A stretch of DNA of 46,332 bases from Actinomycetota bacterium. Its GTDB lineage: Bacteria; Actinomycetota; Geothermincolia; Geothermincolales; RBG-13-55-18. Shown here in pieces: positions 27,182-35,202 of this stretch. The stretch is from assembly GCA_030019255.1 (NCBI GenBank), contig JASEFK010000018.1, positions 420 to 46,751 of the forward strand. The letters run 5' to 3'. The translations under genes and the position numbers were made by a program. How positions within the stretch are numbered: the stretch's first letter is position 1; the number at the start of each line of letters is the position of its first letter. The notes beneath the pieces are model-generated. The model saw only the letters and a list, made by a program, of their open reading frames with translations, searched no databases and had not been told where the DNA came from.

Positions 27182-28725
27182 TCAGGGTGCTCTTTCCGCA
27201 GGAGATGGCGGAGCTGGACCGCGCCGCCGAAGGAGAAGGGATACCCTCGCGGGAGCTCATGGAGAGGGCCGGCCGGGCGGTGGCGGAACAGGCCCGGGAC
27301 ATGCTCGGCGGCCTGTGCGCCGGCCGACGGGTGGTGGTGGTGGCGGCCAAGGGGAACAACGGCGGGGACGGGCTGGTGGCGGCGCGCTACCTTGCTTCCT
27401 GGGGAGCCCGGGTGGAGGTCTTCCTCCTAGCCCGGCCGGAAGAGCTCTCCCCCGACGCGGCGCTCAACTACCGCCGTTACCGGGAGCAGGGCGGCCGGGT
27501 AAGGACCGGTGAACCCGCCCTCCTGGAGGAGATGCTGCACGAGGCCGACCTGGTCATAGACGCCCTCTTCGGCTTCGGCTTCCGGGGCCGCGCCGAGGGT
27601 CCCTTCGCCAAAGCCATCGAGATCCTCAACCGCAGCGGGGTTCCGGTGCTCTCCGTGGACCTGCCCTCCGGGGTGGACGCCTCCACGGGGGCCGTGGAAG
27701 GACCGGCGGTGGAGGCCAAAAGGACGGTCACCCTGGCCTGGCCCAAGGTGGGCCTTTACCTCTACCCGGCGGCGGAGAAAGTGGGAGAGCTGGTGGTGGC
27801 GGATATCGGCATCCCCGTCCATCTCCTCCGCGCCTTAGTGAAGAGCGACCTGTACGCCCTGGAGGAAGAGGACGCCACGGACATGCTTCCCCGCCGACCA
27901 CCCCACGCCCACAAGGGCATGTGTGGAAGGGTCCTGGTTGTGGCGGGCTCCACCGGCCTCACGGGTGCAGCGGCCCTGTGTGCCCGCGCAGCCATGCGTT
28001 CCGGGGCCGGGGTGGTTACCCTGGGCATACCCTACTCCCTCAACCCCATCATGGAGGTCAAGCTCACCGAGGTCATGACCCTCCCCCTGCCGGATGACGG
28101 CGAGGGCCACCTGGCGGAGGAAGCCGCCCGGGTGGTCCTGGAGGCCCTGCCCTCCTTCGACGTACTGGCCCTGGGGCCCGGCCTGGGGACCTCCCCGGGC
28201 ACGGTGTCCGCCGTTCGGAGGCTGGTGTCCGAGGCCCCGCGCCCCCTGGTGCTGGATGCCGACGGTTTGAACGGAGTGGTCGGACAACCCTCGGTCCTGG
28301 AGGAGAGGGAAGGACCGGCAGTGATAACCCCGCATCCCGGGGAGCTGGGGAGGCTCCTGGGTCGCAGCGGCGCGGAGGTACAGCGGGACCGCCTGGGCAG
28401 CGCCCGGGAGGCCGCCCGGCGCTTCGGCTGCCCCGTGGTCCTCAAGGGAGCGAACACGGTGATCGCCGAGCCCGGGGGCAGGGCCTGCTTCCATCCCCTG
28501 GCCCTGCCGGAGCTGGCCACCGCGGGAAGCGGGGACGTGCTCACCGGGTGCCTGGCCGCCCTGCTGGCCCAGGGGCTTTCCCCCATGGATGCGGCGCTGT
28601 GCGCGGTGGTGGTTCACGGGAAGGCGGCGCGGCTGGCCTCCAGCGTGGTGGGAGGGGTGGGCATGGTGGCCGGTGACGTGATATCCCACCTGCCCCTGGC
28701 CCTGGCCGGCCTGGGGAAGAGGTGA
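27178..28725 (+). CDS. nnr: Bifunctional NAD(P)H-hydrate epimerase / ADP-dependent NAD(P)H-hydrate dehydratase
   Basis: It repairs damaged NADH/NADPH hydrates. It has 515 aa in two domains. The N-terminal YjeF epimerase part (about 1-215) has KGNNGGDGLVAARYL and DALFGFGFRG. The C-terminal ribokinase-like dehydratase part (about 225-515) has VVAGSTGLTGAAALCARAA, ALGPGLGT, LVLDADGLN and the ATAGSGDVLTGCLAALLAQG nucleotide site. acpS-nnr-alr is a common gene order. Confidence 0.95.
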   Translation: MIRVLFPQEMAELDRAAEGEGIPSRELMERAGRAVAEQARDMLGGLCAGRRVVVVAAKGNNGGDGLVAARYLASWGARVEVFLLARPEELSPDAALNYRRYREQGGRVRTGEPALLEEMLHEADLVIDALFGFGFRGRAEGPFAKAIEILNRSGVPVLSVDLPSGVDASTGAVEGPAVEAKRTVTLAWPKVGLYLYPAAEKVGELVVADIGIPVHLLRALVKSDLYALEEEDATDMLPRRPPHAHKGMCGRVLVVAGSTGLTGAAALCARAAMRSGAGVVTLGIPYSLNPIMEVKLTEVMTLPLPDDGEGHLAEEAARVVLEALPSFDVLALGPGLGTSPGTVSAVRRLVSEAPRPLVLDADGLNGVVGQPSVLEEREGPAVITPHPGELGRLLGRSGAEVQRDRLGSAREAARRFGCPVVLKGANTVIAEPGGRACFHPLALPELATAGSGDVLTGCLAALLAQGLSPMDAALCAVVVHGKAARLASSVVGGVGMVAGDVISHLPLALAGLGKR

Positions 28726-28742
28726 AGAGGAGGAACAACCGG

Positions 28743-29198
28743 ATGAAGTCGGCAAGGGAGATCATGAACCCCTCGCCCATCACCGTGGGCCCGGAGGCCT
28801 CGGTGCGGGAGATGGCCGGGATCATGGTGGAGAACCGCATCCGCTGCCTTCCGGTGGTGGACGAGGAGGGGAAACTTCTGGGGGTGGTGGACGAGGAGGA
28901 CCTGGTGCACCAGGACGCCCGGGTTCATTTCCCGACTTTCATCCATTTCCTGGAAAGTTACCTTTTCCTCCCCTCCTCCCTGAAGCGTTTCGAAAAGGAA
29001 CTGCGCCAGGCTCTCGGCTCCACGGCCCGCGACCTCATGGAGGAGGACTACGTTTCCGTGAGTCCCCTGGCCAGCGTGGAGGAGGTAGCCACGCTCATGC
29101 TGGACCGGGACCTGGAGTACGTTCTGGTGGTGGAGAACGACAATTTGGTGGGGATCATCACCAGGGGGGACATCCTGCGCACCATCGCCGAGGGCTGA
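28743..29198 (+). CDS. Two-CBS-domain protein
   Basis: This is a small regulator-like protein of 151 aa containing two CBS motifs (about residues 1-60, MNPSPITVGPEASVREMAGI; and about 95-150, EDYVSVSPLASVEEVATLML). CBS pairs usually bind adenine nucleotides. The domains are separated by an aromatic-rich helical linker (HFPTFIHFLESYLFLPSS) seen in many stand-alone bacterial CBS proteins. ATG 28743 follows GAGGAGG by 9 bases; GTG 28722 is an upstream alternative overlapping nnr. Its partner is not evident. Confidence 0.9.
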   Translation: MKSAREIMNPSPITVGPEASVREMAGIMVENRIRCLPVVDEEGKLLGVVDEEDLVHQDARVHFPTFIHFLESYLFLPSSLKRFEKELRQALGSTARDLMEEDYVSVSPLASVEEVATLMLDRDLEYVLVVENDNLVGIITRGDILRTIAEG

Positions 29199-29230
29199 GC
29201 GACGAGGAACATAGGGGGGAGGGGAAGAGC

Positions 29231-30388
29231 TTGCGGATGGAGGGAACGGGGGTTTCGCCCGGGGGCGGTTTCCCCTACCGGCCCACCCGCGCGGAGATAG
29301 ACCTCGGGAACATCCGCCACAACGTCCGCACCTTCGTGGACCTGGTGGGTCCCTCCTGCCGGGTGATGGCCGTGGTTAAGGCCGATGCCTACGGCCACGG
29401 GGCGGTGGAGGTCTCCAGGGCCGCCCTAGAGGCGGGAGCCTCGCGGCTGGGGGTAGCCCTGGTGGAGGAGGCCGAGGAGCTCAGGGAAGCCGGTATCGAC
29501 GTCCCCCTGCACCTCCTCTTCGAGCCGCCCCCTGAGGCTGCCGACCGGGTGGTGGAGTTGGGCCTGGTGCCCACGGTCTACACTTCTCGTTACGCCAGGG
29601 AGCTTTCCCGTTCCGCGGCCTCCCGGGGAAGGCTGGTTCCCGTGCACATCAAGGTGGATACCGGCATGCACCGCGTGGGCGTTTCCCCGGAGGGCGCGCT
29701 GGGACTGGCGGAGGAGGTGTGCGGTCTACCCGGGCTGGAGCTGGAAGGGGTCTACACCCACCTGGCCACGGCCTCCGAGCCGGGGGACCCCTTCGCCGCG
29801 GAGCAGGTGGATAGGCTGGATGCCGTGGTGTGGGCGCTGCGGAATGGGGGACTGCAGGTGCCCCTGGTCCACGCGGCGGCCTCGGGGGCAGCTCTCTCCC
29901 TCCCCCGCTCCCGCTTGGACATGATACGCCTGGGCATCGCCATGTACGGGCTCCTGCCGGGACCCGCCTACGCGGGGACGGTGGACGTCCGCCCGGCGCT
30001 TTCGCTGCGAACCCGCATAGCTCACGTGTTCAGAGCCCACCAGGGTGAGGGGGTTAGTTACGGCCTCACTTATCGCTGTCCGGGGGACACCTGGCTGGCG
30101 GTGCTCCCGGTGGGCTACGCGGACGGACTCCCGCGGGCCCTCTCCAACCGCTGGGAAGTCCTCATAGGGGGGAAATCCTACCCCCTAGTGGGCACGGTTT
30201 GCATGGACCTGTGCATGGTGGACCTGGGGGAGGACTACTATCATCCGGGCGAAGAGGTCACGGTCATCGGGGGATGGGGGGAGGAACGGGTGGGCGTGGA
30301 GAGAATGGCGGAGCTTCTGGGGACCATCAACTACGAGGTGGTCTGCGCCATAGGCAAGAGGGTTCCCCGGGTGTACGCGGACCGTTGA
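29231..30388 (+). CDS. alr: Alanine racemase
   Basis: It makes D-Ala for peptidoglycan. It has 385 aa. Lys50 in VVKADAYGHG binds PLP; Tyr277 in VSYGLTYR is the second catalytic base. Other family sequences: [34 protein letters not shown] and VGTVCMDLCMVDLG. The start is TTG 29231, 6 bases after a G-rich SD; ATG 29237 is an alternative. Confidence 0.96.
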   Translation: MRMEGTGVSPGGGFPYRPTRAEIDLGNIRHNVRTFVDLVGPSCRVMAVVKADAYGHGAVEVSRAALEAGASRLGVALVEEAEELREAGIDVPLHLLFEPPPEAADRVVELGLVPTVYTSRYARELSRSAASRGRLVPVHIKVDTGMHRVGVSPEGALGLAEEVCGLPGLELEGVYTHLATASEPGDPFAAEQVDRLDAVVWALRNGGLQVPLVHAAASGAALSLPRSRLDMIRLGIAMYGLLPGPAYAGTVDVRPALSLRTRIAHVFRAHQGEGVSYGLTYRCPGDTWLAVLPVGYADGLPRALSNRWEVLIGGKSYPLVGTVCMDLCMVDLGEDYYHPGEEVTVIGGWGEERVGVERMAELLGTINYEVVCAIGKRVPRVYADR

Positions 30389-30500
30389 ACCCGCCGGCGA
30401 GACGGTGGCGCACGGGACGCCGTTTAACCTCCGCGGCTCCGGGTATGATTATTTACGGGAGCGCGGACGGCCTCCCGGCCATCCCCGATCGAGGGAGTGG

Positions 30501-31058
30501 ATGGGCAACAACATACTGGTGAGGGGCAGCCCGGGTAGCGGAAAGACCATCCTGGCGATGAGGGTGGTGGAGGACCTCGCTGGGCATGGGTTCAAGGTTG
30601 CGGGTTTCGTGACCGAGGAAATCAGGGAGGGGAAGACCCGGCGCGGTTTCCGTATCCGGGACTTAGGCGGCGGAGAGGCCGTCATGGCTCATGTAGATTT
30701 CCGCGGCGGGCCCCGGGTGGGCAAGTATACCGTCGACCTCAAGGCCCTGGAGGAGGTAGCCCTCCGGGCCATGGACAAGGCGCGCGGGGGAGCGGACCTG
30801 GTGGTCATCGACGAGATAGGGAAGATGGAAGCCCTGTCCGCCGCGTTCCGGGAGCGAGTGGTGAAACTCCTGGACCTGCCCACCGCCCTGCTGGCCACTA
30901 TCCCCACGGGCGAACATCCCTTCGTGCTATCCCTGCTCGAGCGGCGGGACGTCTCCGTCTACGACATCGACAGGCGGAACCGGAACAAGATGAAGGAGGT
31001 GGTAGAGGAGGACCTGCTCAGGATCCTGGGCCACAGGCGAAGTCCCCGGATGAACTGA
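30501..31058 (+). CDS. THEP1-type nucleoside-triphosphatase (COG1618-like)
   Basis: It is a small P-loop NTPase of 185 aa. Walker A is GSPGSGKT (residues 9-16); Walker B is LVVIDEIGKME (about 100-110), the exact form of the THEP1/cancer-related NTPase family, found mostly in archaea and thermophiles and also in eukaryotes. The intermediate GFVTEEIREGKTRRGFRI is also family-typical. The biological role of bacterial members is unclear. It lies 112 bases after alr and 12 before the next gene, so it forms a pair with it. Confidence 0.88.
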   Translation: MGNNILVRGSPGSGKTILAMRVVEDLAGHGFKVAGFVTEEIREGKTRRGFRIRDLGGGEAVMAHVDFRGGPRVGKYTVDLKALEEVALRAMDKARGGADLVVIDEIGKMEALSAAFRERVVKLLDLPTALLATIPTGEHPFVLSLLERRDVSVYDIDRRNRNKMKEVVEEDLLRILGHRRSPRMN

Positions 31059-31070
31059 AGGAGGAATCCG

Positions 31071-31496
31071 ATGATGAAGATCTGTCCTTCCTGCTATGCC
31101 GTTTGCGTGGACCAGAAGTGGTGTTTCGACGAGAGGATGCGCCAGAAGGCCATGAAGAGCAACGGGTGGGAGAAACACCTCTGTCCCGGTTGCGATAAGG
31201 TGGCCAGGGGGAAGGTGGACGGCGTAGTGTATCTGAGGGGGGACTTCCTGCGCACGCATCACGAGGAGGCCAAGAATCTCATCCGCAGCGTGGCGGAGAA
31301 AAAGCTGCGCAAGAACATTGCCGCTCGCATCGCTCATATCGAGGAGAAGGACGACGAGATCGTCATCCAGACCACCGACCGGACCCTGGCTGAACGCCTG
31401 GGAAAGGAATTCGAGAGGGCCTATTCCGGCCGGCTGGATATCCAGTGGCAGCATGGGGCGGACTTCGCCCGCGTCTACTGGACGCGGGAAGGGTGA
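31071..31496 (+). CDS. BCAM0308-like zinc-ribbon protein (NMD3-N-like)
   Basis: It has 141 aa. The N-terminus has Cys5/Cys8 and Cys38/Cys41 (CPSC and CPGC) forming a probable zinc ribbon, with extra Cys12 and Cys18. The following GKVDGVVYLRGDFLRTHHEE and KNLIRSVAEKKLRKN segment resembles bacterial proteins annotated as BCAM0308 family, whose zinc ribbon recalls that of ribosome-export adaptor NMD3. The function is unknown. AAGGAGG ends 6 bases before ATG 31071. It is probably co-transcribed with the upstream NTPase. Confidence 0.7.
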   Translation: MMKICPSCYAVCVDQKWCFDERMRQKAMKSNGWEKHLCPGCDKVARGKVDGVVYLRGDFLRTHHEEAKNLIRSVAEKKLRKNIAARIAHIEEKDDEIVIQTTDRTLAERLGKEFERAYSGRLDIQWQHGADFARVYWTREG

Positions 31497-31497
31497 G

Positions 31498-31553
31498 CCC
31501 CGGCGACCCGGACGGGACGGGAAAGGGGATCGCGCCCCGTTCCCGCGCCGGGG
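31498..31553 (+). other. Long GC-rich two-part hairpin after the zinc-ribbon gene
   Basis: CCCCGGCG (31498-31505) pairs exactly with CGCCGGGG (31546-31553). Inside, a CGGGA-CGGG series pairs with CCCG-TTCCCG with a bulge. It begins 1 base after the stop codon of the zinc-ribbon gene (TGA 31494-31496). No T run follows, so it may stabilise the mRNA 3' end or act as a non-canonical terminator. Confidence 0.5.
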
Positions 31554-31673
31554 AAAGGTGGGGTCGCTGTCCGGGCATCGTCATGTGCCATCAGGTACCG
31601 GCTGTATAGGGAATGTTGCTTCCGCCACGGACAGCCCACGGGAGCGAGATGCGGCTTGCAGTCCCGTCTGTTA

Positions 31674-31679
31674 TATAAT
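31674..31679 (+). promoter_or_regulatory. Perfect TATAAT -10-like box upstream of cca
   Basis: TATAAT lies in TTATATAATC, 135 bases before the cca start. No good -35 box is found at 15-19 bases; TTGCAG at 31656 is too close (12). A second AT-rich stretch 30 bases downstream (GAAAAT at 31707, 17 bases after TTGCGC) is an alternative. Confidence 0.35.
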
Positions 31680-31813
31680 CTCCTTGCGCCGGTTACCAAG
31701 CTCATGGAAAATCATGTAAATTACCCGGATCTTCATCTCCAGCCCGTATTGAGGCCGCGTGACGGAGGGGCAGGGAGCAGGAGCGGGGTTCCGTAGATCG
31801 ACGGGAGCGGGCC

Positions 31814-33385
31814 TTGAGGGAACTCAGGAGGACGCTGTCCATCCGAAACCTGGCCGCCGAGGACCCCTTCGTAGGGGAGCTGGTATCCTTCCTGGCGGGG
31901 GGTCCGGAAACCGTCTTCCTGGTGGGAGGATACCTCCGCGATTACCTGCTGGGCAGCATTTCCGATGACGTGGACCTCGTGACCACTGGAGACCCATCCC
32001 TACCCGCTTCCATGGCGGCGGCGCGTTTCGGGGCGCGGCATTTCCTCCTGGACGGCAAGGAGCGTATCTACCGGGTGGTGGTGAAAGACGGCGGACGGCG
32101 CCGCACGGTAGACTTCTCCCCCCTGCGGGGCTTCAGCGTGGAGACGGACCTCTCCATGCGGGATTTCACCATCAACGCCATGGCCGTGGACCTGGGAAGG
32201 CTCACGGAGCAGGGAATTCTCCACCTCCCCCGAGACCTGGTCGATAAGTATTACGGTTGGAGGGACCTCGCCGCGGGGATCCTGCGCGAGTGCCACAAGG
32301 AATCCTTCCCGGCCGATCCGGTGCGCCTGGTACGGGCCCTGCGGTTCCGTCACCTGATGAGTCTGGAGTTCGAGGAACGCACCCTGAATCACCTGAAGAA
32401 ATACGCGCCTCTGGTCTCCCGCGCCGCCGGCGAGCGCGTGGCGGTGGAGATACTGGAGACCCTCTCCGGGGGAGGGAGCCACGGGGTCTTCGAGGACATG
32501 GAATCCTGCGGGCTGCTGGAACATCTCTTTCCCGAGTTAGTAAATACCGTGGGCTTGGAGCAGAACGCCTACCATCACCTGGACGTGTGGAACCATACCC
32601 TGGCGACTCTCGAGGAACTCGATAAGCTCCTGGAAGAACCTGGAAGGATTTACCCGGAACACGCCGGCATGATGACCCGGAGGATGGAGGAACCGATCCA
32701 GGAATACTATCCCCGCCGTTCCTTCCTCCGCCTGGCCGCCCTGTACCACGATGCCGGGAAACCCCTGACCTTCTCCCGGGGAGAGGACGGACGCATCCAC
32801 TTCCACGCCCACCAGAAGTTCAGCCAGGAGGCGGTCCTGAACCTGGCGGGAAGGTTGCGCCTCTCGCGCCGCGCCCGGGAATACCTGGGCTCGGTGGTCG
32901 GCCGTCACATGGATATCGGCCTGGCGCTCAGGCAGGAGTTGACTCCCCGGGCCCGTCGGAGGCTGGTGTACCGTTTGGGGGAGAACCTGGTGGACGTGGT
33001 GCTTCTGTCCACCGCCGACCGCTTCGCCACCCGGGGGCCCCTCACCACCCCCCAGGGCCTGGATAGATACGTGCGCGCCTGCCGGGAAATGCTGGGCGAG
33101 CTGGTGAGGGAGGAGGAGACGCCCCCCCTCATCCGGGGCCGGGACCTCATCCGGGAGCTGGGGATGGAAGAGGGCCCGGCGGTGGGGGAGGTCCTGAGGC
33201 GGGTGCGTGAAGCCCAGATGGAGGGAAGGATAAGCCGGCGGGAGGAGGCCCTCAGGCTGGCGGAGAGGCTGGTCCCCGCGGGCCTCGCGGAAACGGCACC
33301 CGGGTTCCGGGTGACGGACGCCGGGGCTGGAGCACCGGCAGGCGGGAAAAAGGAGGTTGACGAGGGGAATGGCCTTGAGGATTGA
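31814..33385 (+). CDS. cca: CCA-adding tRNA nucleotidyltransferase with HD domain
   Basis: It belongs to the class II polymerase beta superfamily that builds or repairs tRNA 3'-CCA ends. It has 523 aa. The nucleotidyl-transfer motif is LVGGYLRDYLLG (36-47) with metal Asp pair DVD (52-54); RDFTINAM and DPVRLVRALRF follow. An HD phosphohydrolase domain is centred at His312-Asp313 (LYHDAGKP), as in the longer bacterial form. The last 30 or so residues are a Gly/Ala-rich tail overlapping the next gene. The start is TTG 31814 with a modest SD. A poly(A) polymerase activity cannot be excluded from sequence. Confidence 0.9.
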   Translation: MRELRRTLSIRNLAAEDPFVGELVSFLAGGPETVFLVGGYLRDYLLGSISDDVDLVTTGDPSLPASMAAARFGARHFLLDGKERIYRVVVKDGGRRRTVDFSPLRGFSVETDLSMRDFTINAMAVDLGRLTEQGILHLPRDLVDKYYGWRDLAAGILRECHKESFPADPVRLVRALRFRHLMSLEFEERTLNHLKKYAPLVSRAAGERVAVEILETLSGGGSHGVFEDMESCGLLEHLFPELVNTVGLEQNAYHHLDVWNHTLATLEELDKLLEEPGRIYPEHAGMMTRRMEEPIQEYYPRRSFLRLAALYHDAGKPLTFSRGEDGRIHFHAHQKFSQEAVLNLAGRLRLSRRAREYLGSVVGRHMDIGLALRQELTPRARRRLVYRLGENLVDVVLLSTADRFATRGPLTTPQGLDRYVRACREMLGELVREEETPPLIRGRDLIRELGMEEGPAVGEVLRRVREAQMEGRISRREEALRLAERLVPAGLAETAPGFRVTDAGAGAPAGGKKEVDEGNGLED

Positions 33386-34316
33386 AGGGGTCAGGGTGGG
33401 ACATGCCGAGGACGGGGAGGGGGTTACCGGTTGTACGGTCGTCCTCCTGCCTCCCGGGACGAGAGGGGGCGTGGAGGTCCGGGGGGGAGCACCGGGCACT
33501 CGGGAGACGGATCTCCTCGATCCGGTGAACCTGGTGGAGGAGGTCCACGCCTTCCTTCTGGCCGGGGGGAGCGCCTTCGGGCTGGCCGCCTCCGTCGGGG
33601 TGATGCGCTTCCTCGAGGAATCGGGCGTGGGCTTCGATACCGGGGTGGCCCGCGTGCCCATCGTCCCCGCCGGTGTGATCTACGACCTGGGCATAGGCGA
33701 CCCGTCCGCCCGTCCGGACGAGGAGATGGGTTACCGGGCCTGCCTCGAGGCCTCCGAGGAGCTGATGCACCAGGGTAACGTGGGCGCGGGCATGGGGGCC
33801 ACGGTGGGTAAGATGCTGGGTTACCAGCGTTGCACCAAGGGAGGGCTGGGGACGGCCTTCTTCGAGGGGGATAAACTGAAGGTCTTCGCCATGGCGGTGG
33901 TCAACGCCTTCGGGGACGTGGTGGACGAGGAGGGACGGATCCTGGCCGGGGTCAGGGGTCCGGAGGGGGGATTCCTCTCCACGGAGCGGATGATGCGCCA
34001 GACCATGGGGGAAAGCCCTCCCACCCTTCCCGGCACCAACACCACCCTGGGCGTGGTGGTGAGCAACGCGCGCCTTTCCAAGACCGACGTCAACTGGGTA
34101 GCCCAGAGAGGACATCACGGCCTGGCCAGGGCCATATCCCCAAGCCACACCAAGCTGGACGGGGACCTGGTGTTCGCCGCGGCCACCGGGGAGGTGGAGG
34201 CCTCTGCCGACGTGGTGGGCGCCCTGGGCGCCTCCCTCCTGGCCGAGGCGGTGCGCAGCGCGGTGAGGCACGCGGAATCCGTGGCCGGGATCCCCGCCGC
34301 GCGGGACATAAGTTGA
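33369..34316 (+). CDS. P1-family peptidase (L-aminopeptidase/D-esterase, DmpA-like)
   Basis: It is a self-processing N-terminal-nucleophile hydrolase of 315 aa. Family motifs: IEGVRVGHAEDGEGVTGCTV at the start, FLLAGGSAFGLAAS, HQGNVGAGMGATVGKMLG and, near residue 223, PGTNTTLGVVVSNARL, where the family cleaves itself and exposes a Thr/Ser nucleophile. ATG 33369 is preferred (AAAGGAGG 12 bases and GAGGGG 2 bases upstream); TTG 33357 is the alternative. It overlaps the end of cca by 17 bases. Substrates are unknown. Confidence 0.88.
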   Translation: MALRIEGVRVGHAEDGEGVTGCTVVLLPPGTRGGVEVRGGAPGTRETDLLDPVNLVEEVHAFLLAGGSAFGLAASVGVMRFLEESGVGFDTGVARVPIVPAGVIYDLGIGDPSARPDEEMGYRACLEASEELMHQGNVGAGMGATVGKMLGYQRCTKGGLGTAFFEGDKLKVFAMAVVNAFGDVVDEEGRILAGVRGPEGGFLSTERMMRQTMGESPPTLPGTNTTLGVVVSNARLSKTDVNWVAQRGHHGLARAISPSHTKLDGDLVFAAATGEVEASADVVGALGASLLAEAVRSAVRHAESVAGIPAARDIS

Positions 34317-34329
34317 GGGGTGGCCCGAG

Positions 34330-34848
34330 ATGGACGTTTTCGAGGCCATGGAGAAGAGGCACAGCGTCCGGGCCTTCGATCCTTCGCGGGAGGTTTCGGA
34401 GGAGCTGGTGGAGCGGCTGCTGGCTTGCGCATGCCTCGCCCCCTCCGCCGGAAACGTGCAGCCCTGGCGTTTCGTGGTGGTGCGCGATCCTGGTTTGAAA
34501 GGGAAGTTGGCCGCGGCCGCCCTGGGGCAGGGCTTCGTGGCCCGGGCCCCGGTGGTGATCGTGGTCTGCGCCGACCTTGAGGCCCACGCCTCCAGCTACG
34601 GCCGCCGTGGCGTGGAGCTCTATTCCATACAGGACACCGCGGCCGCAGTGCAGAACATGCTCCTCGCCGCCACCGCCCTGGGCCTGGGGACCTGCTGGGT
34701 GGGAGCCTTCCGGGAGGAGGAGGTCTCCGGGGTGCTGGGTCTTCCCAGTGGCCTGCGGCCCCTGGCCCTGATACCGGTGGGATATCCCGCGCGCCCCGGG
34801 TCGCAACCCCGCAAGATGACGCCCGACCGCCTGACCACCTATCTGTAA
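34330..34848 (+). CDS. Nitroreductase-family FMN oxidoreductase
   Basis: It is a dimeric flavoprotein fold of 172 aa. FMN-phosphate contact RHSVRAFD (residues 10-17), APSAGNVQPWRF (about 37-48) and the DTAAAVQNMLLAATALGLGT helix (about 101-120) are the family motifs. It lacks an N-terminal ferredoxin domain. Specific substrate unknown. It follows the peptidase by 13 bases, so they are probably one operon with cca. Confidence 0.9.
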   Translation: MDVFEAMEKRHSVRAFDPSREVSEELVERLLACACLAPSAGNVQPWRFVVVRDPGLKGKLAAAALGQGFVARAPVVIVVCADLEAHASSYGRRGVELYSIQDTAAAVQNMLLAATALGLGTCWVGAFREEEVSGVLGLPSGLRPLALIPVGYPARPGSQPRKMTPDRLTTYL

Positions 34849-35202
34849 CCGGACCGCGGGATGCGCGGCGGCCAGCAAAGCCCGGAGGGCAAACCCGGGG
34901 CCGCGGCTTCCCGGAAAGGGAACCGGCGTTTTTCCATCATGGCCAACGGCGTCATTCTTCCATAGTTTTCCAATCATTGACCCGGGCCGGCGAAGGTTCA
35001 CCGCGAAAGGAGCACGCGAAAAGACCTTTACCGTCCCGGCATCCGGGGATTGGCGAATGGCGTGGGCATTCACCCCGTGGAGAAGCGGGATTATCCGCGG
35101 AGGCGAGGAAAATGGTGCTTCCGTGGTGACGTATGGAGTGGGCGTCAACCCTACGGAGGATAACCTTTCTGCGGAGGATAACCTTTACCGCGGGCCGAAT
35201 AC
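34849..35202. other. Intergenic region with imperfect direct repeats
   Basis: This gap lies between convergent genes (nitroreductase on plus, aminotransferase on minus), so a terminator region is expected. None with a T run is obvious. It contains the repeats at 35051-35180 (listed). No gene is supported. Confidence 0.6.
35051..35189. repeat. Imperfect direct repeats between convergent genes
   Basis: Two forms are visible. A 32-base unit at 35051-35082 matches 35127-35158 at 22 of 32 positions (shared ATGG-GTGGGC and ACCC cores), offset 76. Then GGAGGATAACCTTT occurs exactly twice, at 35156-35169 and 35174-35187, with period 18. Origin unknown. Confidence 0.6.

Larger units (their letters stand above)
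31497..31813 (+). other. Intergenic region upstream of cca
   Basis: These 317 bases contain a large GC-rich hairpin just after the upstream stop and an AT-rich core from about 31670 to 31730 that probably holds the promoter of cca. No gene was recognised. Confidence 0.6.

Noticed and set aside
33357-33368. TTG 33357 as start of the P1 peptidase
   Set aside because: AGGAGG directly abuts the TTG (no spacing); ATG 33369 matches the family start MALRIEGVRVGH better.
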